A program made the translations under genes and the position numbers. The notes beneath the pieces were generated by a model. It was not told the DNA's origin, made no database searches, and was given only the letters and a program-made list of their open reading frames with translations. From contig NZ_JAQQTE010000001.1 in the NCBI RefSeq assembly GCF_028561565.1, positions 1,381,481 to 1,445,480 on the forward strand: a stretch of 64,000 nt of DNA, written 5' to 3'. Below are positions 1 to 10,332 of this stretch, one piece after another. This stretch comes from Gilvibacter sediminis. GTDB lineage: Bacteria; Bacteroidota; Bacteroidia; Flavobacteriales; Flavobacteriaceae. How positions within the stretch are numbered: the stretch's first letter is position 1; the number at the start of each line of letters is the position of its first letter.

Positions 1-548
1 TCCCTTGTACCGTAATTGAAGCAGGTCCCTGTGTTGTTACCCAAGTCAGAACCACAGAGGTTGACGGGTATGAAGCTCTTCAGCTTGGTTTCGATGACGC
101 TAAAAAGGCAAACATGGCTGCCGCTGGGCACGCCAAGAAAGCTGGAACCGTTGCAAAACGTAAAGTCGCCGAATTCCAAGGATTTGAAGAGGAGTATAAA
201 CTAGGTGATACGATCACCGTAGAACACTTCGCTGAAGGAGAATTTGTTGATGTATCTGGTACATCAAAAGGAAAAGGATTCCAAGGGGTAGTAAAACGCC
301 ACGGATTTGGCGGGGTTGGACAGGCCACTCACGGTCAGCACAACCGACTACGTGCTCCTGGTTCTATTGGTGCGGCATCTTACCCTGCACGTGTATTCAA
401 AGGAATGCGCATGGCAGGTCAGATGGGCAACGAGAAAGTAAAAGTTCAAAACTTGCGTGTATTGAAAGTGGTTCCTGAAAAGAATCTACTTGTTGTGAAA
501 GGGTGTGTGCCTGGACACAAGAACGCTTACGTAACCATTCAGAAATAA
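1..548 (+). CDS. rplC: Ribosomal protein uL3 (5' end outside window)
   Basis: Large-subunit protein uL3, which reaches from the particle surface to the peptidyl transferase centre. The window opens inside the gene: the frame begins at base 3 and 181 codons remain, so roughly the first 25 residues of a typical 205-residue protein are missing. Family stretches are visible in order: [20 protein letters not shown] in the loop that enters the core, then GKMAGQMG-like [15 protein letters not shown], then [13 protein letters not shown] near the C-terminus. Its stop codon overlaps the rplD start as TAATG, so translation of the two is probably coupled. Identity is certain; only the start is unseen. 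Confidence 0.97.
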   Translation, partial: PCTVIEAGPCVVTQVRTTEVDGYEALQLGFDDAKKANMAAAGHAKKAGTVAKRKVAEFQGFEEEYKLGDTITVEHFAEGEFVDVSGTSKGKGFQGVVKRHGFGGVGQATHGQHNRLRAPGSIGAASYPARVFKGMRMAGQMGNEKVKVQNLRVLKVVPEKNLLVVKGCVPGHKNAYVTIQK

Positions 549-1177
549 TGAAAGTAGCAGTATTAGATAAGAACGGAAAAGAAACCGGAAGACAAGTAAC
601 CTTGTCTAAGGAGGTTTTCGCAGTAGAGGCTAATGAGCATGCTGTTTACTTAGATGTAAAGCAATACCTAGCTAACCAGCGTCAAGGGACTCACAAGTCT
701 AAAGAGCGCGCTGAGATCGCAGGGTCTACTCGCAAGATCAAAAAGCAAAAAGGTACGGGTACTGCTCGTGCTGGTAGTATCAAATCTCCTGTATTTAAAG
801 GAGGAGGTCGCATCTTCGGACCAAGACCGAGAAACTACCGCTTTAAGCTGAACAAAAACCTAAAGCGTCTGGCTCGTAAATCAGCTTTGACGATGAAGGC
901 TAACGATAAGGCCATCCTAGTTGTAGAGGACTTCCAAATGGATGCTCCTAAGACTCAGGAATTCTCTCAAGTGATTAAGAATCTGGGACTTGAAAACAAA
1001 AAGTCTCTATTCGTGTTGGGAGAGTCAAATAATAACCTATATTTGTCGTCTCGTAATTTAAAAGGTGCAGAAGTTGTAACTAACTCAGAATTAAGCACTT
1101 ACAAAATTGTGAATGCAAGTAGCCTAGTGTTATTTGAAGGTTCTTTGGAAGGAATTGAAACAAACTTAAGTAAATAA
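548..1177 (+). CDS. rplD: Ribosomal protein uL4
   Basis: uL4, 209 residues, lines the constriction of the nascent-peptide tunnel. The ATG at 548 shares a base with the rplC stop; this start gives the expected [14 protein letters not shown] beginning and is preferred over an in-frame start 45 bases upstream inside rplC. The long tunnel loop is seen around residues 55-90 (KKQKGTGTARAGSIKSPVF), followed by the globular part ending SLEGIETNLSK. In E. coli L4 represses the S10 operon; nothing here shows whether that holds in this phylum. Confidence 0.96.
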   Translation: MKVAVLDKNGKETGRQVTLSKEVFAVEANEHAVYLDVKQYLANQRQGTHKSKERAEIAGSTRKIKKQKGTGTARAGSIKSPVFKGGGRIFGPRPRNYRFKLNKNLKRLARKSALTMKANDKAILVVEDFQMDAPKTQEFSQVIKNLGLENKKSLFVLGESNNNLYLSSRNLKGAEVVTNSELSTYKIVNASSLVLFEGSLEGIETNLSK

Positions 1178-1183
1178 GAAGCG

Positions 1184-1474
1184 ATGAGTGTCTTAATAAA
1201 ACCCATTATTACGGAAAAGGCTACTGCAGCTGTAGAAGAATTAAACGTCTACGGATTTGAGGTAGCTCCGACGGCGAATAAGGTAGAAATTAAGAAGGCA
1301 GTTGAGGCTGCTTACGGCGTTTCTGTTACTAAAGTTCGCACAATAAATGTCCGCCCAGATCGTCGTACTCGTTATACGCGTACGGGGATGCAAACTGGTA
1401 AAACAAATGCTTACAAAAAAGCACTTGTACAGGTGGCGGAAGGTGATACAATTGATTTTTACAGTAACATCTAG
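1184..1474 (+). CDS. rplW: Ribosomal protein uL23
   Basis: uL23, 96 residues, sits beside the tunnel exit and is the docking site for trigger factor and the signal recognition particle in bacteria. It opens MSVLIKPIITEKAT, the usual KPIITEK signature, and has the basic loop VRPDRRTRYTRTGMQTGKT around residues 56-75. It follows rplD by six bases and precedes rplB by 27, in standard S10 order. Confidence 0.96.
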   Translation: MSVLIKPIITEKATAAVEELNVYGFEVAPTANKVEIKKAVEAAYGVSVTKVRTINVRPDRRTRYTRTGMQTGKTNAYKKALVQVAEGDTIDFYSNI

Positions 1475-1501
1475 AATTTCTAGAAAACTAAAACGACAAT
1501 A

Positions 1502-2326
1502 ATGTCAGTAAGAAAATTAAAGCCTGTCACCCCAGCACAGCGATTTAGAGTAGTTAATGGTTTTGACGCCATTACTACTGACAAGCCGGAGAAAAGCCTA
1601 TTGGCTCCGAAAAAACGTTCTGGGGGTAGAAACAGTCAAGGAAGAATGACCATGCGCTACAAAGGTGGTGGTCACAAAAGAAAGTATCGAATCATCGATT
1701 TTAAGAGAGACAAAGCCGGAGTTCCTGGTACTGTTGCCTCTATTCAGTATGATCCGAACAGAACCGCTTTTATCGCCCTGTTGAACTATCAGGATGGCGA
1801 AAAGCGTTACATCATAGCCCAAAACGGCCTTAAAGTAGGACAGAACGTAGTGTCTGGTTCTAAAGTAGCTCCTGAGATCGGGAACGCTATGCCGTTATCG
1901 GATATTCCATTAGGTACTATTATTTCATGTATTGAACTACGTCCAGGACAGGGAGCTGTTATGGCACGTAGTGCTGGTGCTTTCGCGCAGCTTATGGCTC
2001 GTGACGGAAAGTACGCTACCGTGAAATTGCCTTCTGGTGAGACCCGTTTGATTTTAGTGACTTGTATGGCAACTATCGGTGCTGTTTCTAACAGTGACCA
2101 CCAGTTGTTGGTGTCTGGTAAGGCAGGACGCAGCCGTTGGTTGGGTCGTCGTCCAAGAACTAGACCAGTAGTGATGAACCCAGTCGATCACCCAATGGGT
2201 GGTGGTGAAGGGAAGTCCTCTGGAGGTCACCCACGTTCTAGAAATGGTATTCCTGCAAAAGGATTTAGAACCCGTTCTAAGACGAAAGCGAGTAATAAGT
2301 ACATTGTAGAACGTAGAAAGAAATAA
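1502..2326 (+). CDS. rplB: Ribosomal protein uL2
   Basis: uL2, 274 residues, the most conserved large-subunit protein, required for subunit joining and peptidyl transfer. The RNA-binding part is near residues 60-130. The C-terminal family motif [20 protein letters not shown] lies near residues 224-243 and carries the conserved His-containing loop next to the catalytic centre. Length is normal. A 27-base spacer separates it from rplW, and rpsS follows after six bases. Confidence 0.97.
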   Translation: MSVRKLKPVTPAQRFRVVNGFDAITTDKPEKSLLAPKKRSGGRNSQGRMTMRYKGGGHKRKYRIIDFKRDKAGVPGTVASIQYDPNRTAFIALLNYQDGEKRYIIAQNGLKVGQNVVSGSKVAPEIGNAMPLSDIPLGTIISCIELRPGQGAVMARSAGAFAQLMARDGKYATVKLPSGETRLILVTCMATIGAVSNSDHQLLVSGKAGRSRWLGRRPRTRPVVMNPVDHPMGGGEGKSSGGHPRSRNGIPAKGFRTRSKTKASNKYIVERRKK

Positions 2327-2332
2327 TAAGAT

Positions 2333-2611
2333 ATGGCACGTTCATTAAAGAAAGGACCTTACGTTCACTATAAATTAGAGAAGAAAGTTCAACAGAATGT
2401 TGAGTCGAACAAGAAAAGCGTTATCAAGACTTGGTCTCGCGCTTCTATGATCACTCCTGATTTTGTTGGTCAGACCATTGCCGTTCACAACGGACGTCAG
2501 TTTGTTCCTGTTTACGTAACAGAGAACATGGTAGGTCATAAACTAGGAGAGTTTTCACCAACGCGTTCCTTTAGAGGTCACGCGGGGGCTAAAAACAAAG
2601 GAAAAAAATAA
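2333..2611 (+). CDS. rpsS: Ribosomal protein uS19
   Basis: uS19, 92 residues, in the head of the small subunit, forms a complex with S13 and contacts the A-site region. It opens [19 protein letters not shown] and ends in the conserved basic stretch [20 protein letters not shown]. Six bases separate it from both rplB and rplV. Confidence 0.97.
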   Translation: MARSLKKGPYVHYKLEKKVQQNVESNKKSVIKTWSRASMITPDFVGQTIAVHNGRQFVPVYVTENMVGHKLGEFSPTRSFRGHAGAKNKGKK

Positions 2612-2617
2612 TACGCC

Positions 2618-3025
2618 ATGGGAGTTCGTAAAAGAGAAAGAGCCGAGCAAATGAAAGAAGCCAAAAGAAACATGGCTTTTGCTAAGTTGAATAACTGCCC
2701 TACTTCCCCTCGCAAGATGCGTCTGGTAGCAGACCTGATCCGCGGAGAGAAAGTAGACAAGGCGTTGAACATATTGCGCTTCAGCCAAAAAGAAGCTGCT
2801 GGTCGTTTAGAAAAGCTTTTGCTTTCGGCCATCGCTAACTGGCAAGCCAAGAACGAAGAAGCTGACGTTGAGTCTGCAGATCTTTTTGTAAAAGAGATCC
2901 GCGTAGACAGCGCTAGCATGCTTAAGCGTTTGCGTACTGCACCGCAGGGACGCGCGCACAGAATTAGAAAACGCTCTAACCATGTAACCTTGGTACTAGG
3001 AGCAAACGATAACTCACAAAGCTAG
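2618..3025 (+). CDS. rplV: Ribosomal protein uL22
   Basis: uL22, 135 residues, whose long beta-hairpin forms part of the exit tunnel. The core starts near residue 22 ([20 protein letters not shown]) and the hairpin tip is near [14 protein letters not shown]. The chain is about 20 residues longer than the E. coli protein because of a charged N-terminal extension ([18 protein letters not shown]). The ATG at 2618 lies six bases after rpsS, so the extension looks real rather than a misplaced start. Confidence 0.96.
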   Translation: MGVRKRERAEQMKEAKRNMAFAKLNNCPTSPRKMRLVADLIRGEKVDKALNILRFSQKEAAGRLEKLLLSAIANWQAKNEEADVESADLFVKEIRVDSASMLKRLRTAPQGRAHRIRKRSNHVTLVLGANDNSQS

Positions 3026-3032
3026 AAAGTAA

Positions 3033-3749
3033 ATGGGACAGAAAACAAATCCAATCGGAAATCGCCTTGGAATTATCAGAGGATGGGAATCTAACTGGTA
3101 TGGTGGCCGTGATTACGGTGACAAATTGGCCGAGGATGACAAGATTAGAAAGTACGTTCACGCTCGTTTATCGAAAGCTAGTGTGTCACGTGTAATTATT
3201 GAGCGTACGCTTAAACTTGTAACCGTTACTATCACAACGGCTCGCCCAGGTATCATTATTGGTAAGGGTGGTCAAGAGGTAGACAAGTTGAAAGAAGAGC
3301 TTAAGAAGATCACCGGGAAAGAAGTACAGATTAACATCTACGAGATCAAGAGACCAGAATTGGATGCACACCTAGTGGCTGCTAGTGTTGCTCGCCAGAT
3401 CGAAAGCAGAATCTCTTACCGTCGTGCCATCAAGATGGCTATCGCTGCGGCAATGAGAATGAACGCTGAAGGAATCAAGATCCAGATTGCTGGACGTCTT
3501 AACGGTGCTGAAATGGCGCGTACGGAGTCTTACAAAGACGGCCGTATCCCATTATCGACCTTTAGAGCTGATATTGATTATGCACTAGTTGAAGCCCACA
3601 CTACTTACGGTAGATTGGGTGTAAAAGTGTGGATCATGAAAGGCGAGGTATATGGAAAGAGAGAGCTATCTCCACTAGTTGGTCTTGCTAAGAAGCAAGG
3701 TAAAGGTGGCGGTGGTCGCGGAGGAAACAAATCTCGTCGCAGAAAGTAA
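3033..3749 (+). CDS. rpsC: Ribosomal protein uS3
   Basis: uS3, 238 residues, at the mRNA entry channel of the small subunit. The type II KH domain is clear, with the GXXG loop in [19 protein letters not shown] near residues 72-90. The C-terminal S3 domain ([20 protein letters not shown]) follows. The last 20 residues form a Gly/Arg/Lys-rich tail ([16 protein letters not shown]), a common but variable ending in this phylum. Confidence 0.97.
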   Translation: MGQKTNPIGNRLGIIRGWESNWYGGRDYGDKLAEDDKIRKYVHARLSKASVSRVIIERTLKLVTVTITTARPGIIIGKGGQEVDKLKEELKKITGKEVQINIYEIKRPELDAHLVAASVARQIESRISYRRAIKMAIAAAMRMNAEGIKIQIAGRLNGAEMARTESYKDGRIPLSTFRADIDYALVEAHTTYGRLGVKVWIMKGEVYGKRELSPLVGLAKKQGKGGGGRGGNKSRRRK

Positions 3750-3768
3750 TTATTAAAGACATTTAGAC

Positions 3769-4188
3769 ATGTTACAACCTAAAAGAACCAAATTCCGCAA
3801 GCAACAGAAGGGGCGCATGAAAGGCAATGCCGGACGTGGAAACCAGCTTTCTTACGGTACCTTCGGAATTAAATCTTTAGATTCTAATTTCTTGACTTCA
3901 CGTCAAATAGAAGCTGCGCGTATCGCCGCTACACGTTACATGAAGCGGGAAGGACAAATGTGGATCATGATTTTCCCAGATAAGCCAATTACCAAAAAAC
4001 CACTCGAAGTACGTATGGGTAAAGGTAAAGGTGCTGTGGATCACTGGGCTGCAGTTGTTAAACCCGGTAGAGTGTTGTTTGAAGTATCAGGTGTACCATT
4101 TGAAGTTGCTAAAGAAGCACTTCGTTTGGCCGCTCAAAAGCTTCCCGTTAAAACAAAGTTCATTGTGTCCCGAGATTTTCAGGCGTAA
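3769..4188 (+). CDS. rplP: Ribosomal protein uL16
   Basis: uL16, 139 residues, organises the A-site side of the large subunit and helps tRNA accommodation. It opens [19 protein letters not shown] and contains the family stretches [16 protein letters not shown] and [20 protein letters not shown]. Length and position between rpsC and rpmC are standard. Confidence 0.97.
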   Translation: MLQPKRTKFRKQQKGRMKGNAGRGNQLSYGTFGIKSLDSNFLTSRQIEAARIAATRYMKREGQMWIMIFPDKPITKKPLEVRMGKGKGAVDHWAAVVKPGRVLFEVSGVPFEVAKEALRLAAQKLPVKTKFIVSRDFQA

Positions 4189-4199
4189 TTAATTAAGAG

Positions 4200-4391
4200 A
4201 TGAAACAAGTAGAGATTAAAGAAGCATCTACCGCCGATCTACAAGAAAAGCTTGTAGAGTCAAAAAAGGCTTATACAGATCTTAAGATGGCTCACGCCAT
4301 TTCACCGTTGGAAAATCCGATTCAGCTTAGAACGCAGCGTCGTACTATCGCTAGAATTCAGACCGAACTAACTAAAAGAGAAGTACAGTAA
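4200..4391 (+). CDS. rpmC: Ribosomal protein uL29
   Basis: uL29, 63 residues, a two-helix protein beside uL23 at the tunnel exit. The sequence is almost wholly helical, with the signature [18 protein letters not shown] at residues 40-57. It begins [18 protein letters not shown], as is usual for the family. Confidence 0.95.
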   Translation: MKQVEIKEASTADLQEKLVESKKAYTDLKMAHAISPLENPIQLRTQRRTIARIQTELTKREVQ

Positions 4392-4407
4392 GTACGAAAG
4401 CGGAAAG

Positions 4408-4665
4408 ATGGAAAAAAGAAATTTAAGAAAAGAGCGTATCGGGGTAGTAACCTCTAACAAGATGGAGAAATCTATCGTTGTTTCTGAGGTGAAGAAAGTA
4501 AAGCACCCGATGTACGGAAAGTTCGTACTTAAAACTAAAAAGTACGTTGCCCACGACGAGCAAAACGACTGTAACGAAGGTGATACTGTACGTATCATGG
4601 AAACACGTCCGTTGAGTAAATCGAAGTGTTGGAGACTAGTAGAAATCATTGAAAGAGCTAAGTAA
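4408..4665 (+). CDS. rpsQ: Ribosomal protein uS17
   Basis: uS17, 85 residues, an OB-fold primary 16S rRNA binder. The family run [14 protein letters not shown] is at residues 12-25 and [20 protein letters not shown] follows near residues 32-51. It ends two bases before the rplN start. Confidence 0.96.
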   Translation: MEKRNLRKERIGVVTSNKMEKSIVVSEVKKVKHPMYGKFVLKTKKYVAHDEQNDCNEGDTVRIMETRPLSKSKCWRLVEIIERAK

Positions 4666-4667
4666 TC

Positions 4668-5036
4668 ATGGTACAACAGGAATCAAGACTAAAAGTAGCA
4701 GACAATACAGGAGCTAAGGAAGTACTTACCATCCGTGTATTGGGAGGAACCAAGCGTCGTTATGCGTCGATTGGGGACAAGATTGTAGTTACCGTGAAAG
4801 AAGCCACTCCAAACGGTACAGTAAAGAAAGGAACCGTTTCTACCGCTGTGGTAGTACGTGTGAAGAAGGAAGTACGTCGTCCAGATGGATCTTATATCCG
4901 TTTTGATGACAACGCTTGTGTACTGTTAAACGCTACTGGAGAAATGCGCGGAACTCGTGTATTTGGACCAGTTGCGAGAGAGCTTCGCGATAAGCAATTC
5001 ATGAAGATTGTATCATTGGCACCAGAAGTGCTTTAA
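4668..5036 (+). CDS. rplN: Ribosomal protein uL14
   Basis: uL14, 122 residues, on the subunit interface, part of two intersubunit bridges and the binding site of the silencing factor RsfS. It opens [19 protein letters not shown] and ends [11 protein letters not shown], both near-invariant in the family. It starts the spc-type section of the cluster with the usual uL14-uL24-uL5 order. Confidence 0.97.
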   Translation: MVQQESRLKVADNTGAKEVLTIRVLGGTKRRYASIGDKIVVTVKEATPNGTVKKGTVSTAVVVRVKKEVRRPDGSYIRFDDNACVLLNATGEMRGTRVFGPVARELRDKQFMKIVSLAPEVL

Positions 5037-5048
5037 TCGATCAGACAA

Positions 5049-5363
5049 ATGACAAAGCTGAAAATTAAAACAGGAGATAACGTAACAGTAATTGCTGGAG
5101 ACCACAAAGGTTCAGAAGGTAAGGTACTACGCGTTATGGCTGATGCCAATAAAGCCATCGTTGAAGGTGTAAATCTTGTAAAGAAGCACCAGAAGCCAAG
5201 CGCTAACAATCCTCAGGGAGGCATCGTAGAGAAAGAAGCTGCCATTCACATTTCTAACCTGTCGCTAATCGACCCTAAGTCGGGAGATGCAACACGTGTA
5301 GGATACAGAATGGATGACGGGAAAAAAGTACGTTTTTCCAAGAAATCTAATGAAGTAATTTAG
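5049..5363 (+). CDS. rplX: Ribosomal protein uL24
   Basis: uL24, 104 residues, an assembly-initiating large-subunit protein near the tunnel exit. The KOW motif is seen at residues 6-33 ([20 protein letters not shown]), followed by [20 protein letters not shown]. It ends two bases before rplE. Confidence 0.96.
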   Translation: MTKLKIKTGDNVTVIAGDHKGSEGKVLRVMADANKAIVEGVNLVKKHQKPSANNPQGGIVEKEAAIHISNLSLIDPKSGDATRVGYRMDDGKKVRFSKKSNEVI

Positions 5364-5365
5364 TT

Positions 5366-5917
5366 ATGGGCTATACACCAAGACTTAAAGAAGAATACAG
5401 AAGCCGCGTGATGAACGCCCTTACCGATGAGTACGGGTATGCTAACGTAATGCAGGTACCAAAATTGGAGAAAATTGTAGTATCCAGAGGTATTGGTGCT
5501 GCTGTGGCTGACAAGAAACTTATCGAGTACTCGGTAGAGGAGTTGACTAACATCACAGGTCAAAAGGCAATCCAAACGATCTCTAAGAAAGACGTTGCAA
5601 CCTTTAAGTTGCGTAAGGGAATGCCAATTGGAGCCATGGTTACATTGCGCGGAGAGCGCATGTACGAATTCCTTGATCGTTTGATCACATCGGCATTGCC
5701 ACGTGTTCGCGATTTCAACGGAATCAAGGCTACAGGTTTTGACGGACGTGGAAACTACTCTTTAGGAGTTACTGAGCAGATCATCTTCCCAGAGATCGAC
5801 ATCGACAAGGTGCGTAAGATCGAGGGGATGAACATCACTTTCGTAACCTCTGCAGAGACCGATAAAGAAGCTAAATCATTATTAACTGAACTGGGATTAC
5901 CCTTTAAAAAGAACTAA
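5366..5917 (+). CDS. rplE: Ribosomal protein uL5
   Basis: uL5, 183 residues, binds 5S rRNA and contacts the P-site tRNA and S13. The family motifs [30 protein letters not shown] and [20 protein letters not shown] appear in order. rpsN follows after three bases. Confidence 0.97.
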   Translation: MGYTPRLKEEYRSRVMNALTDEYGYANVMQVPKLEKIVVSRGIGAAVADKKLIEYSVEELTNITGQKAIQTISKKDVATFKLRKGMPIGAMVTLRGERMYEFLDRLITSALPRVRDFNGIKATGFDGRGNYSLGVTEQIIFPEIDIDKVRKIEGMNITFVTSAETDKEAKSLLTELGLPFKKN

Positions 5918-5920
5918 GAG

Positions 5921-6190
5921 ATGGCTAAAGAATCAATGAAAGCCCGCGAGGTAAAAAGAGCCAAACTAGTTGCCAAATATGCTGAGAAGCGTAAGGCGTT
6001 AAAAGAGGCTGGTGATTACGAAGCATTGCAAAAGCTTCCTAAGAACGCTTCTCCAGTACGCATGCACAACCGTTGCAAGCTTACAGGACGTCCTAAGGGT
6101 TACATGAGACAATTCGGAATTTCTCGTGTAATGTTTAGAGAAATGGCCAACAAAGGTTTGATTCCAGGAGTTCGTAAAGCAAGCTGGTAA
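5921..6190 (+). CDS. rpsN: Ribosomal protein uS14, zinc-free form
   Basis: uS14, 89 residues, late-assembling protein of the small-subunit head. It is the long form without a zinc ribbon: the region [20 protein letters not shown] holds a single Cys where zinc-binding versions carry CxxC pairs. It ends [11 protein letters not shown], the family ending. A 61-base spacer, longer than most in the cluster, separates it from rpsH. Confidence 0.96.
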   Translation: MAKESMKAREVKRAKLVAKYAEKRKALKEAGDYEALQKLPKNASPVRMHNRCKLTGRPKGYMRQFGISRVMFREMANKGLIPGVRKASW

Positions 6191-6251
6191 ACGTTTAACT
6201 GGTGGAAGGTCCTAAAACAAGAAAGGAAACCCTCACCGCAATCAATTATAA

Positions 6252-6653
6252 ATGACAACAGATCCAATCGCAGATTATCTGACTCGTGTTAGAAATGCAG
6301 TAGCTGCCGGCCACCGTGTGGTAGAGGTACCTGCTTCTAACTTGAAAAAAGAGATCACTAAGATCCTTTTTGATCAGGGATTCATTTTAAGCTACAAATT
6401 CGAAGACAAGCAAGGTCCTCAGGGAACTATCAAGATCGCTTTGAAGTATGACAAGCTTACCAAAGATCCAGTGATCAAGAAGATTCAAAGAATTAGTAAA
6501 CCAGGTCTACGTAAGTATGCCGGTGCCAACGAAATGCCTAGAGTATTGAATGGTTTAGGAATTGCAATCGTGTCTACTTCTGCGGGAGTAATGACCGGTA
6601 AGCAAGCTACTGGCCAGAATGTAGGTGGAGAGGTACTTTGTTACGTATATTAA
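6252..6653 (+). CDS. rpsH: Ribosomal protein uS8
   Basis: uS8, 133 residues, primary 16S rRNA binder and, in E. coli, the translational repressor of the spc operon. It opens MTTDPIADYLTRVRNAVAAGH and has the C-terminal RNA-binding block STSAGVMTGKQATGQNVGGE. The preceding 61-base spacer contains short G-rich and C-rich stretches that could pair (GGTGG near 6202, CCCTCACC near 6230), but I cannot assign a regulatory site. Confidence 0.96.
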   Translation: MTTDPIADYLTRVRNAVAAGHRVVEVPASNLKKEITKILFDQGFILSYKFEDKQGPQGTIKIALKYDKLTKDPVIKKIQRISKPGLRKYAGANEMPRVLNGLGIAIVSTSAGVMTGKQATGQNVGGEVLCYVY

Positions 6654-6668
6654 AAAGAGACTAGAACC

Positions 6669-7211
6669 ATGTCAAGAATAGGAAAAAGCCCAGTAGCAAT
6701 CCCTGACGGTGTAACCGTAGAAGTAAACGGGAACGCTGTTACAGTAAAAGGGAAGTTAGGCGAGTTAACACAGGATCTGAGCGATATCACCGTAAAGGTA
6801 GAAGACGGTCAGGTAACTGTGGAGCGTCCTTCAGATCACAAAGACCACCGCGCTAAGCACGGATTGTACCGCGCACTTATCGCCAATATGGTGGTCGGTG
6901 TCTCAGAAGGTTGGACCAAAGAGTTGGAACTTGTAGGGGTAGGATACCGCGCAAGCAACCAGGGTCAGAAACTAGACATAGCCATCGGATTTTCACACAA
7001 CATCGTTATGGACATCGCTCCTGAGGTGAAAGTGGAAACTATTTCTGAAAAAGGAAAGAATCCGATCATCAAATTAACATCTCACGACAAACAGCTTGTT
7101 GGTCAAGTAGCAGCTAAGATCCGCAGCTACCGCAAGCCTGAGCCTTACAAAGGAAAAGGAATCAAGTTTGTCGGAGAACAAATCAGAAGAAAAGCAGGTA
7201 AATCTGCATAA
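6669..7211 (+). CDS. rplF: Ribosomal protein uL6
   Basis: uL6, 180 residues, built of two similar alpha/beta domains near the factor-binding site. It opens MSRIGKSPVAIPDGVTVEV and ends with the conserved PEPYKGKGIKFVGEQIRRKA near residues 157-176. rplR follows after 11 bases. Confidence 0.97.
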   Translation: MSRIGKSPVAIPDGVTVEVNGNAVTVKGKLGELTQDLSDITVKVEDGQVTVERPSDHKDHRAKHGLYRALIANMVVGVSEGWTKELELVGVGYRASNQGQKLDIAIGFSHNIVMDIAPEVKVETISEKGKNPIIKLTSHDKQLVGQVAAKIRSYRKPEPYKGKGIKFVGEQIRRKAGKSA

Positions 7212-7222
7212 ACAGTTAGGTT

Positions 7223-7573
7223 ATGGCATTATCAAAATCAGACAGAAGAGAGAGAATCCGCAACCGTATTCGCAAAACTGTTGCAGGTACCGCACAGCGT
7301 CCTAGACTTGCTGTGTTCAGAAGTAATAAAGAGATCTATGCTCAATTGATCGACGACGTGAACGGAGTGACTATCACTGCAGCTTCATCTCGTGACAAAG
7401 GAATCAGTGGAGCAAACAAATCAGAAACTGCTAAGGCAGTGGGTGTAGCTATCGCAGAGAAAGCAGTGAAGGCTGGTCTGGAATCAGTATCATTCGATCG
7501 CGGTGGATATCTATACCACGGAAGAGTAAAATCATTAGCCGAAGGAGCCCGTGAAGGCGGCTTAAAATTCTAA
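7223..7573 (+). CDS. rplR: Ribosomal protein uL18
   Basis: uL18, 116 residues, joins 5S rRNA to the central protuberance. The motifs [19 protein letters not shown] (residues 26-44) and [20 protein letters not shown] near the C-terminus identify it. The stop is three bases before rpsE. Confidence 0.97.
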   Translation: MALSKSDRRERIRNRIRKTVAGTAQRPRLAVFRSNKEIYAQLIDDVNGVTITAASSRDKGISGANKSETAKAVGVAIAEKAVKAGLESVSFDRGGYLYHGRVKSLAEGAREGGLKF

Positions 7574-7576
7574 GAT

Positions 7577-8101
7577 ATGTACAAAGATTATAAAAACGTA
7601 GAATTAGTAAAACCAGGAGGTCTTGAGCTTAAAGATCGTTTGGTAGGCGTACAACGGGTAACTAAAGTAACCAAAGGGGGTAGAGCTTTCGGATTTTCTG
7701 CTATTGTAGTAGTAGGAGATGAGAATGGTGTAGTTGGACACGGACTTGGAAAATCTAAGGATGTGGCTAGCGCTATCGCTAAGGCTGTTGAAGACGCTAA
7801 GAAAAACTTAGTACGTATCCCATTGAACAAGGCTACATTGCCACACGAACAAAAAGGTAAATACGGCGGAGCTCGTGTAAACCTTATGCCAGCTGCTCCC
7901 GGTACCGGGGTAATCGCAGGTGGTGCAGTACGTGCAGTATTGGAAGCCGTAGGAGTACACGATGTACTTTCTAAGTCGCAAGGTTCGTCTAACCCACACA
8001 ACGTGGTAAAGGCTACCTTTGATGCTTTGTTGCAAATGCGCAGCGCGCAAACTGTAGCTAAGCAGCGCGGTATTTCATTGGAAAAATTGTTTAAAGGATA
8101 A
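7577..8101 (+). CDS. rpsE: Ribosomal protein uS5
   Basis: uS5, 174 residues, at the mRNA entry site and involved in decoding accuracy. The double-stranded-RNA-binding-like N-terminal domain contains [18 protein letters not shown] and [14 protein letters not shown]; the C-terminal domain has [19 protein letters not shown]. It begins [18 protein letters not shown]. Confidence 0.97.
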   Translation: MYKDYKNVELVKPGGLELKDRLVGVQRVTKVTKGGRAFGFSAIVVVGDENGVVGHGLGKSKDVASAIAKAVEDAKKNLVRIPLNKATLPHEQKGKYGGARVNLMPAAPGTGVIAGGAVRAVLEAVGVHDVLSKSQGSSNPHNVVKATFDALLQMRSAQTVAKQRGISLEKLFKG

Positions 8102-8112
8102 ATCGCACAAGA

Positions 8113-8292
8113 ATGGCAAAGATTAAAGTAACCAAAGTTCGCTCTGCAATCAACCGTACTCAGAATCAAAAGAGAACGTTGGAGGCCTTAGGCTTGCACA
8201 AGATTGGGCAAACCGTTGAGCACGAGAACACGCCAAATATTCTTGGCATGATAAACAAAGTACAACACCTGGTTTCTGTAGAAGCCAACTAA
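8113..8292 (+). CDS. rpmD: Ribosomal protein uL30
   Basis: uL30, 59 residues, a small alpha/beta large-subunit protein. I read it from the ATG at 8113 to the TAA at 8290-8292. The product runs MAKIKVTKVRSAINRTQNQK and then has the signature LEALGLHKIGQTVEHENTPN. It fills the gap between rpsE and rplO, the usual place for rpmD; some lineages lack the gene, so its presence is worth recording. Confidence 0.95.
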   Translation: MAKIKVTKVRSAINRTQNQKRTLEALGLHKIGQTVEHENTPNILGMINKVQHLVSVEAN

Positions 8293-8302
8293 GATATTAC
8301 TC

Positions 8303-8755
8303 ATGGATTTAAGCAACTTAAAACCAGCCGAAGGTTCAGTACATGGCAAAGGCAAGCGCGTAGGACGCGGGCAAGGTTCCGGTAAAGGAGGAACTGCTAC
8401 CCGTGGTCACAAAGGTGCCAAGTCACGTTCAGGATATTCTAAGAAATTAGGATTTGAAGGTGGACAAATGCCACTACAACGTCGTGTACCTAAGTTTGGT
8501 TTCAAAAATATCAACCGTAAAGAGTACCAAGGAATCAACTTGGATACCCTACAGAAAATGGTTGACGACAAGAAGATCAAAGACAGCGTTTCAATTGAAG
8601 AATTGGTAGCGTTGCGTTTGGCTCATAAGAATGATTTAGTGAAGATTTTAGGAAGAGGAGAACTTAAAGCCAAATTGACCGTAACTGCTCACAAATTTAC
8701 GGCTACTGCTAAGCAAGCTATCGAAGCTGCTGGTGGAGAAGCCATAACGCTGTAA
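8303..8755 (+). CDS. rplO: Ribosomal protein uL15
   Basis: uL15, 150 residues, a late-assembly protein with a long unfolded N-terminal arm. The arm is the Gly/Lys-rich stretch GKRVGRGQGSGKGGTATRGH at residues 17-36; the globular part holds GFEGGQMPLQRRVPKFGFKN. secY follows after 13 bases, as in most bacteria. Confidence 0.96.
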   Translation: MDLSNLKPAEGSVHGKGKRVGRGQGSGKGGTATRGHKGAKSRSGYSKKLGFEGGQMPLQRRVPKFGFKNINRKEYQGINLDTLQKMVDDKKIKDSVSIEELVALRLAHKNDLVKILGRGELKAKLTVTAHKFTATAKQAIEAAGGEAITL

Positions 8756-8768
8756 TACATTACTAAGG

Positions 8769-10112
8769 ATGAAGTTTATTGAAACCTTAAAGAATGTTTG
8801 GAAAATAGAAGAACTGCGCAACCGCATTCTGGTTACGCTCAGTCTTTTGTTGGTGTATCGATTCGGTGCTCAAGTAGTACTTCCGAACATCGATGCGGCA
8901 CAATTGGCCGAGTTTTCTGGAAAGTTTGAAGGCGGAGGAATTGGAGCGATTCTAAACGCATTTACCGGAGGGGCTTTTGCCAACGCTTCGGTTTTTGCCT
9001 TGGGAATCATGCCGTATATCTCGGCTTCGATTGTGGTACAGCTGATGCAGATCGCAGTTCCCTATTTGCAGAAATTACAGAAAGAAGGAGAGAGTGGTCG
9101 TAAGAAGATCACGCAGATCACGCGTTGGTTGACCATCGCGATCTGTTTGGTACAAGCGCCGAGTTACCTTATTGGACTTGACGCCTTAGGTGTACCGCCA
9201 GAGGCCTATATCCTTCCAAGAGGATTTATGTTCTATTTCACTTCTGTGATCATCTTAACTACTGGGTGTGTGTTCGCTATGTGGTTGGGTGAGAAGATCA
9301 CGGACAAAGGAATCGGAAACGGTATCTCGCTACTTATTATGGTGGGTATCATCGCTACGCTTCCACAATCGTTTGCACAAGAGATTAACTCACGTTTGCA
9401 AGCTGGTGGTGGTGGAGCTATCATGATTCTTTTAGAATTGGTGATCTGGTTCCTGATCATCCTAGCATCGGTGATGCTGGTGATGGCTGTGCGGAAGATA
9501 CCGGTGCAATATGCCCGCAGAACTGCAAGCGGTGGATACGAGAAGAACATCTTTGGAGCGCGTCAATTCATTCCATTGAAATTGAACGCTTCTGGAGTAA
9601 TGCCGATCATCTTCGCTCAGGCGATCATGTTCGTGCCAGCTGCTTTGGCTAGTTTGTCTGAGAGTACTTGGGCAGAAAGCGTACAAGCAGAATTCAACAA
9701 TCCATTTGGACTTTGGTACAACGTAGTGTTCGCAATACTAATTATTGTATTTACGTATTTCTATACGGCGATCACAGTACCGACCAACAAAATGGCTGAT
9801 GATCTTAAAAGAAGCGGCGGATTCATTCCAGGGATCAAACCAGGAACGGATACAGCTGAATTCTTAGACCGAGTAATGTCACAAATTACCTTCCCGGGTT
9901 CTTTGTTCTTGGCTGCCATTGCAGTATTTCCTGCAATCGTTCAGAACATCATGGGGATCCAACAAGGTTGGGCATTATTCTTCGGTGGTACTTCCCTACT
10001 GATTATGGTTGGGGTGGCTATCGATACCATGCAACAAATTAATTCGTACTTACTCAACCGTCATTACGACGGATTGATGAAGTCAGGTAAAAACAGAAAA
10101 GCAGTAGCATAA
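8769..10112 (+). CDS. secY: Preprotein translocase subunit SecY
   Basis: SecY, 447 residues, the pore-forming subunit of the SecYEG channel. Ten hydrophobic segments can be counted. Signature stretches are [20 protein letters not shown] (segment 2), [20 protein letters not shown] (segment 4) and the cytosolic loop VQYARR before segment 6 / [19 protein letters not shown] at segment 7. The channel partner SecDF is encoded at 52,093 in this window. The infA start lies two bases after the stop. No adk or map gene lies between secY and infA, unlike many bacteria. Confidence 0.98.
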   Translation: MKFIETLKNVWKIEELRNRILVTLSLLLVYRFGAQVVLPNIDAAQLAEFSGKFEGGGIGAILNAFTGGAFANASVFALGIMPYISASIVVQLMQIAVPYLQKLQKEGESGRKKITQITRWLTIAICLVQAPSYLIGLDALGVPPEAYILPRGFMFYFTSVIILTTGCVFAMWLGEKITDKGIGNGISLLIMVGIIATLPQSFAQEINSRLQAGGGGAIMILLELVIWFLIILASVMLVMAVRKIPVQYARRTASGGYEKNIFGARQFIPLKLNASGVMPIIFAQAIMFVPAALASLSESTWAESVQAEFNNPFGLWYNVVFAILIIVFTYFYTAITVPTNKMADDLKRSGGFIPGIKPGTDTAEFLDRVMSQITFPGSLFLAAIAVFPAIVQNIMGIQQGWALFFGGTSLLIMVGVAIDTMQQINSYLLNRHYDGLMKSGKNRKAVA

Positions 10113-10113
10113 T

Positions 10114-10329
10114 ATGGCAAAACAACCGGCAATCGAACAAGACGGAAGCATCATTGAAGCATTATCTAATGCGATGTTCCGTGTAGAATTAGAGAATGGT
10201 CACGTAGTGACGGCTCATATTTCCGGAAAGATGCGTATGCACTACATCAAGTTATTACCAGGAGATAAAGTAAAACTAGAGATGAGTCCTTACGATTTGA
10301 CTAAGGCTCGGATCACCTACAGATACTAA
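10114..10329 (+). CDS. infA: Translation initiation factor IF-1
   Basis: IF-1, 71 residues, a single S1-like OB fold that binds the A site during initiation. It reads [20 protein letters not shown], then the RNA-binding strand [20 protein letters not shown], and ends [11 protein letters not shown]. It is tightly linked to secY; the 141 bases after it are non-coding and look structured before rpmJ. Confidence 0.97.
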   Translation: MAKQPAIEQDGSIIEALSNAMFRVELENGHVVTAHISGKMRMHYIKLLPGDKVKLEMSPYDLTKARITYRY

Positions 10330-10332
10330 TAT

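Noticed and set aside
7588..8169. 193-codon frame antisense to rpsE
   Set aside because: It lies wholly opposite a certain ribosomal gene and its product has no family features; such mirror frames are common opposite codon-biased genes.
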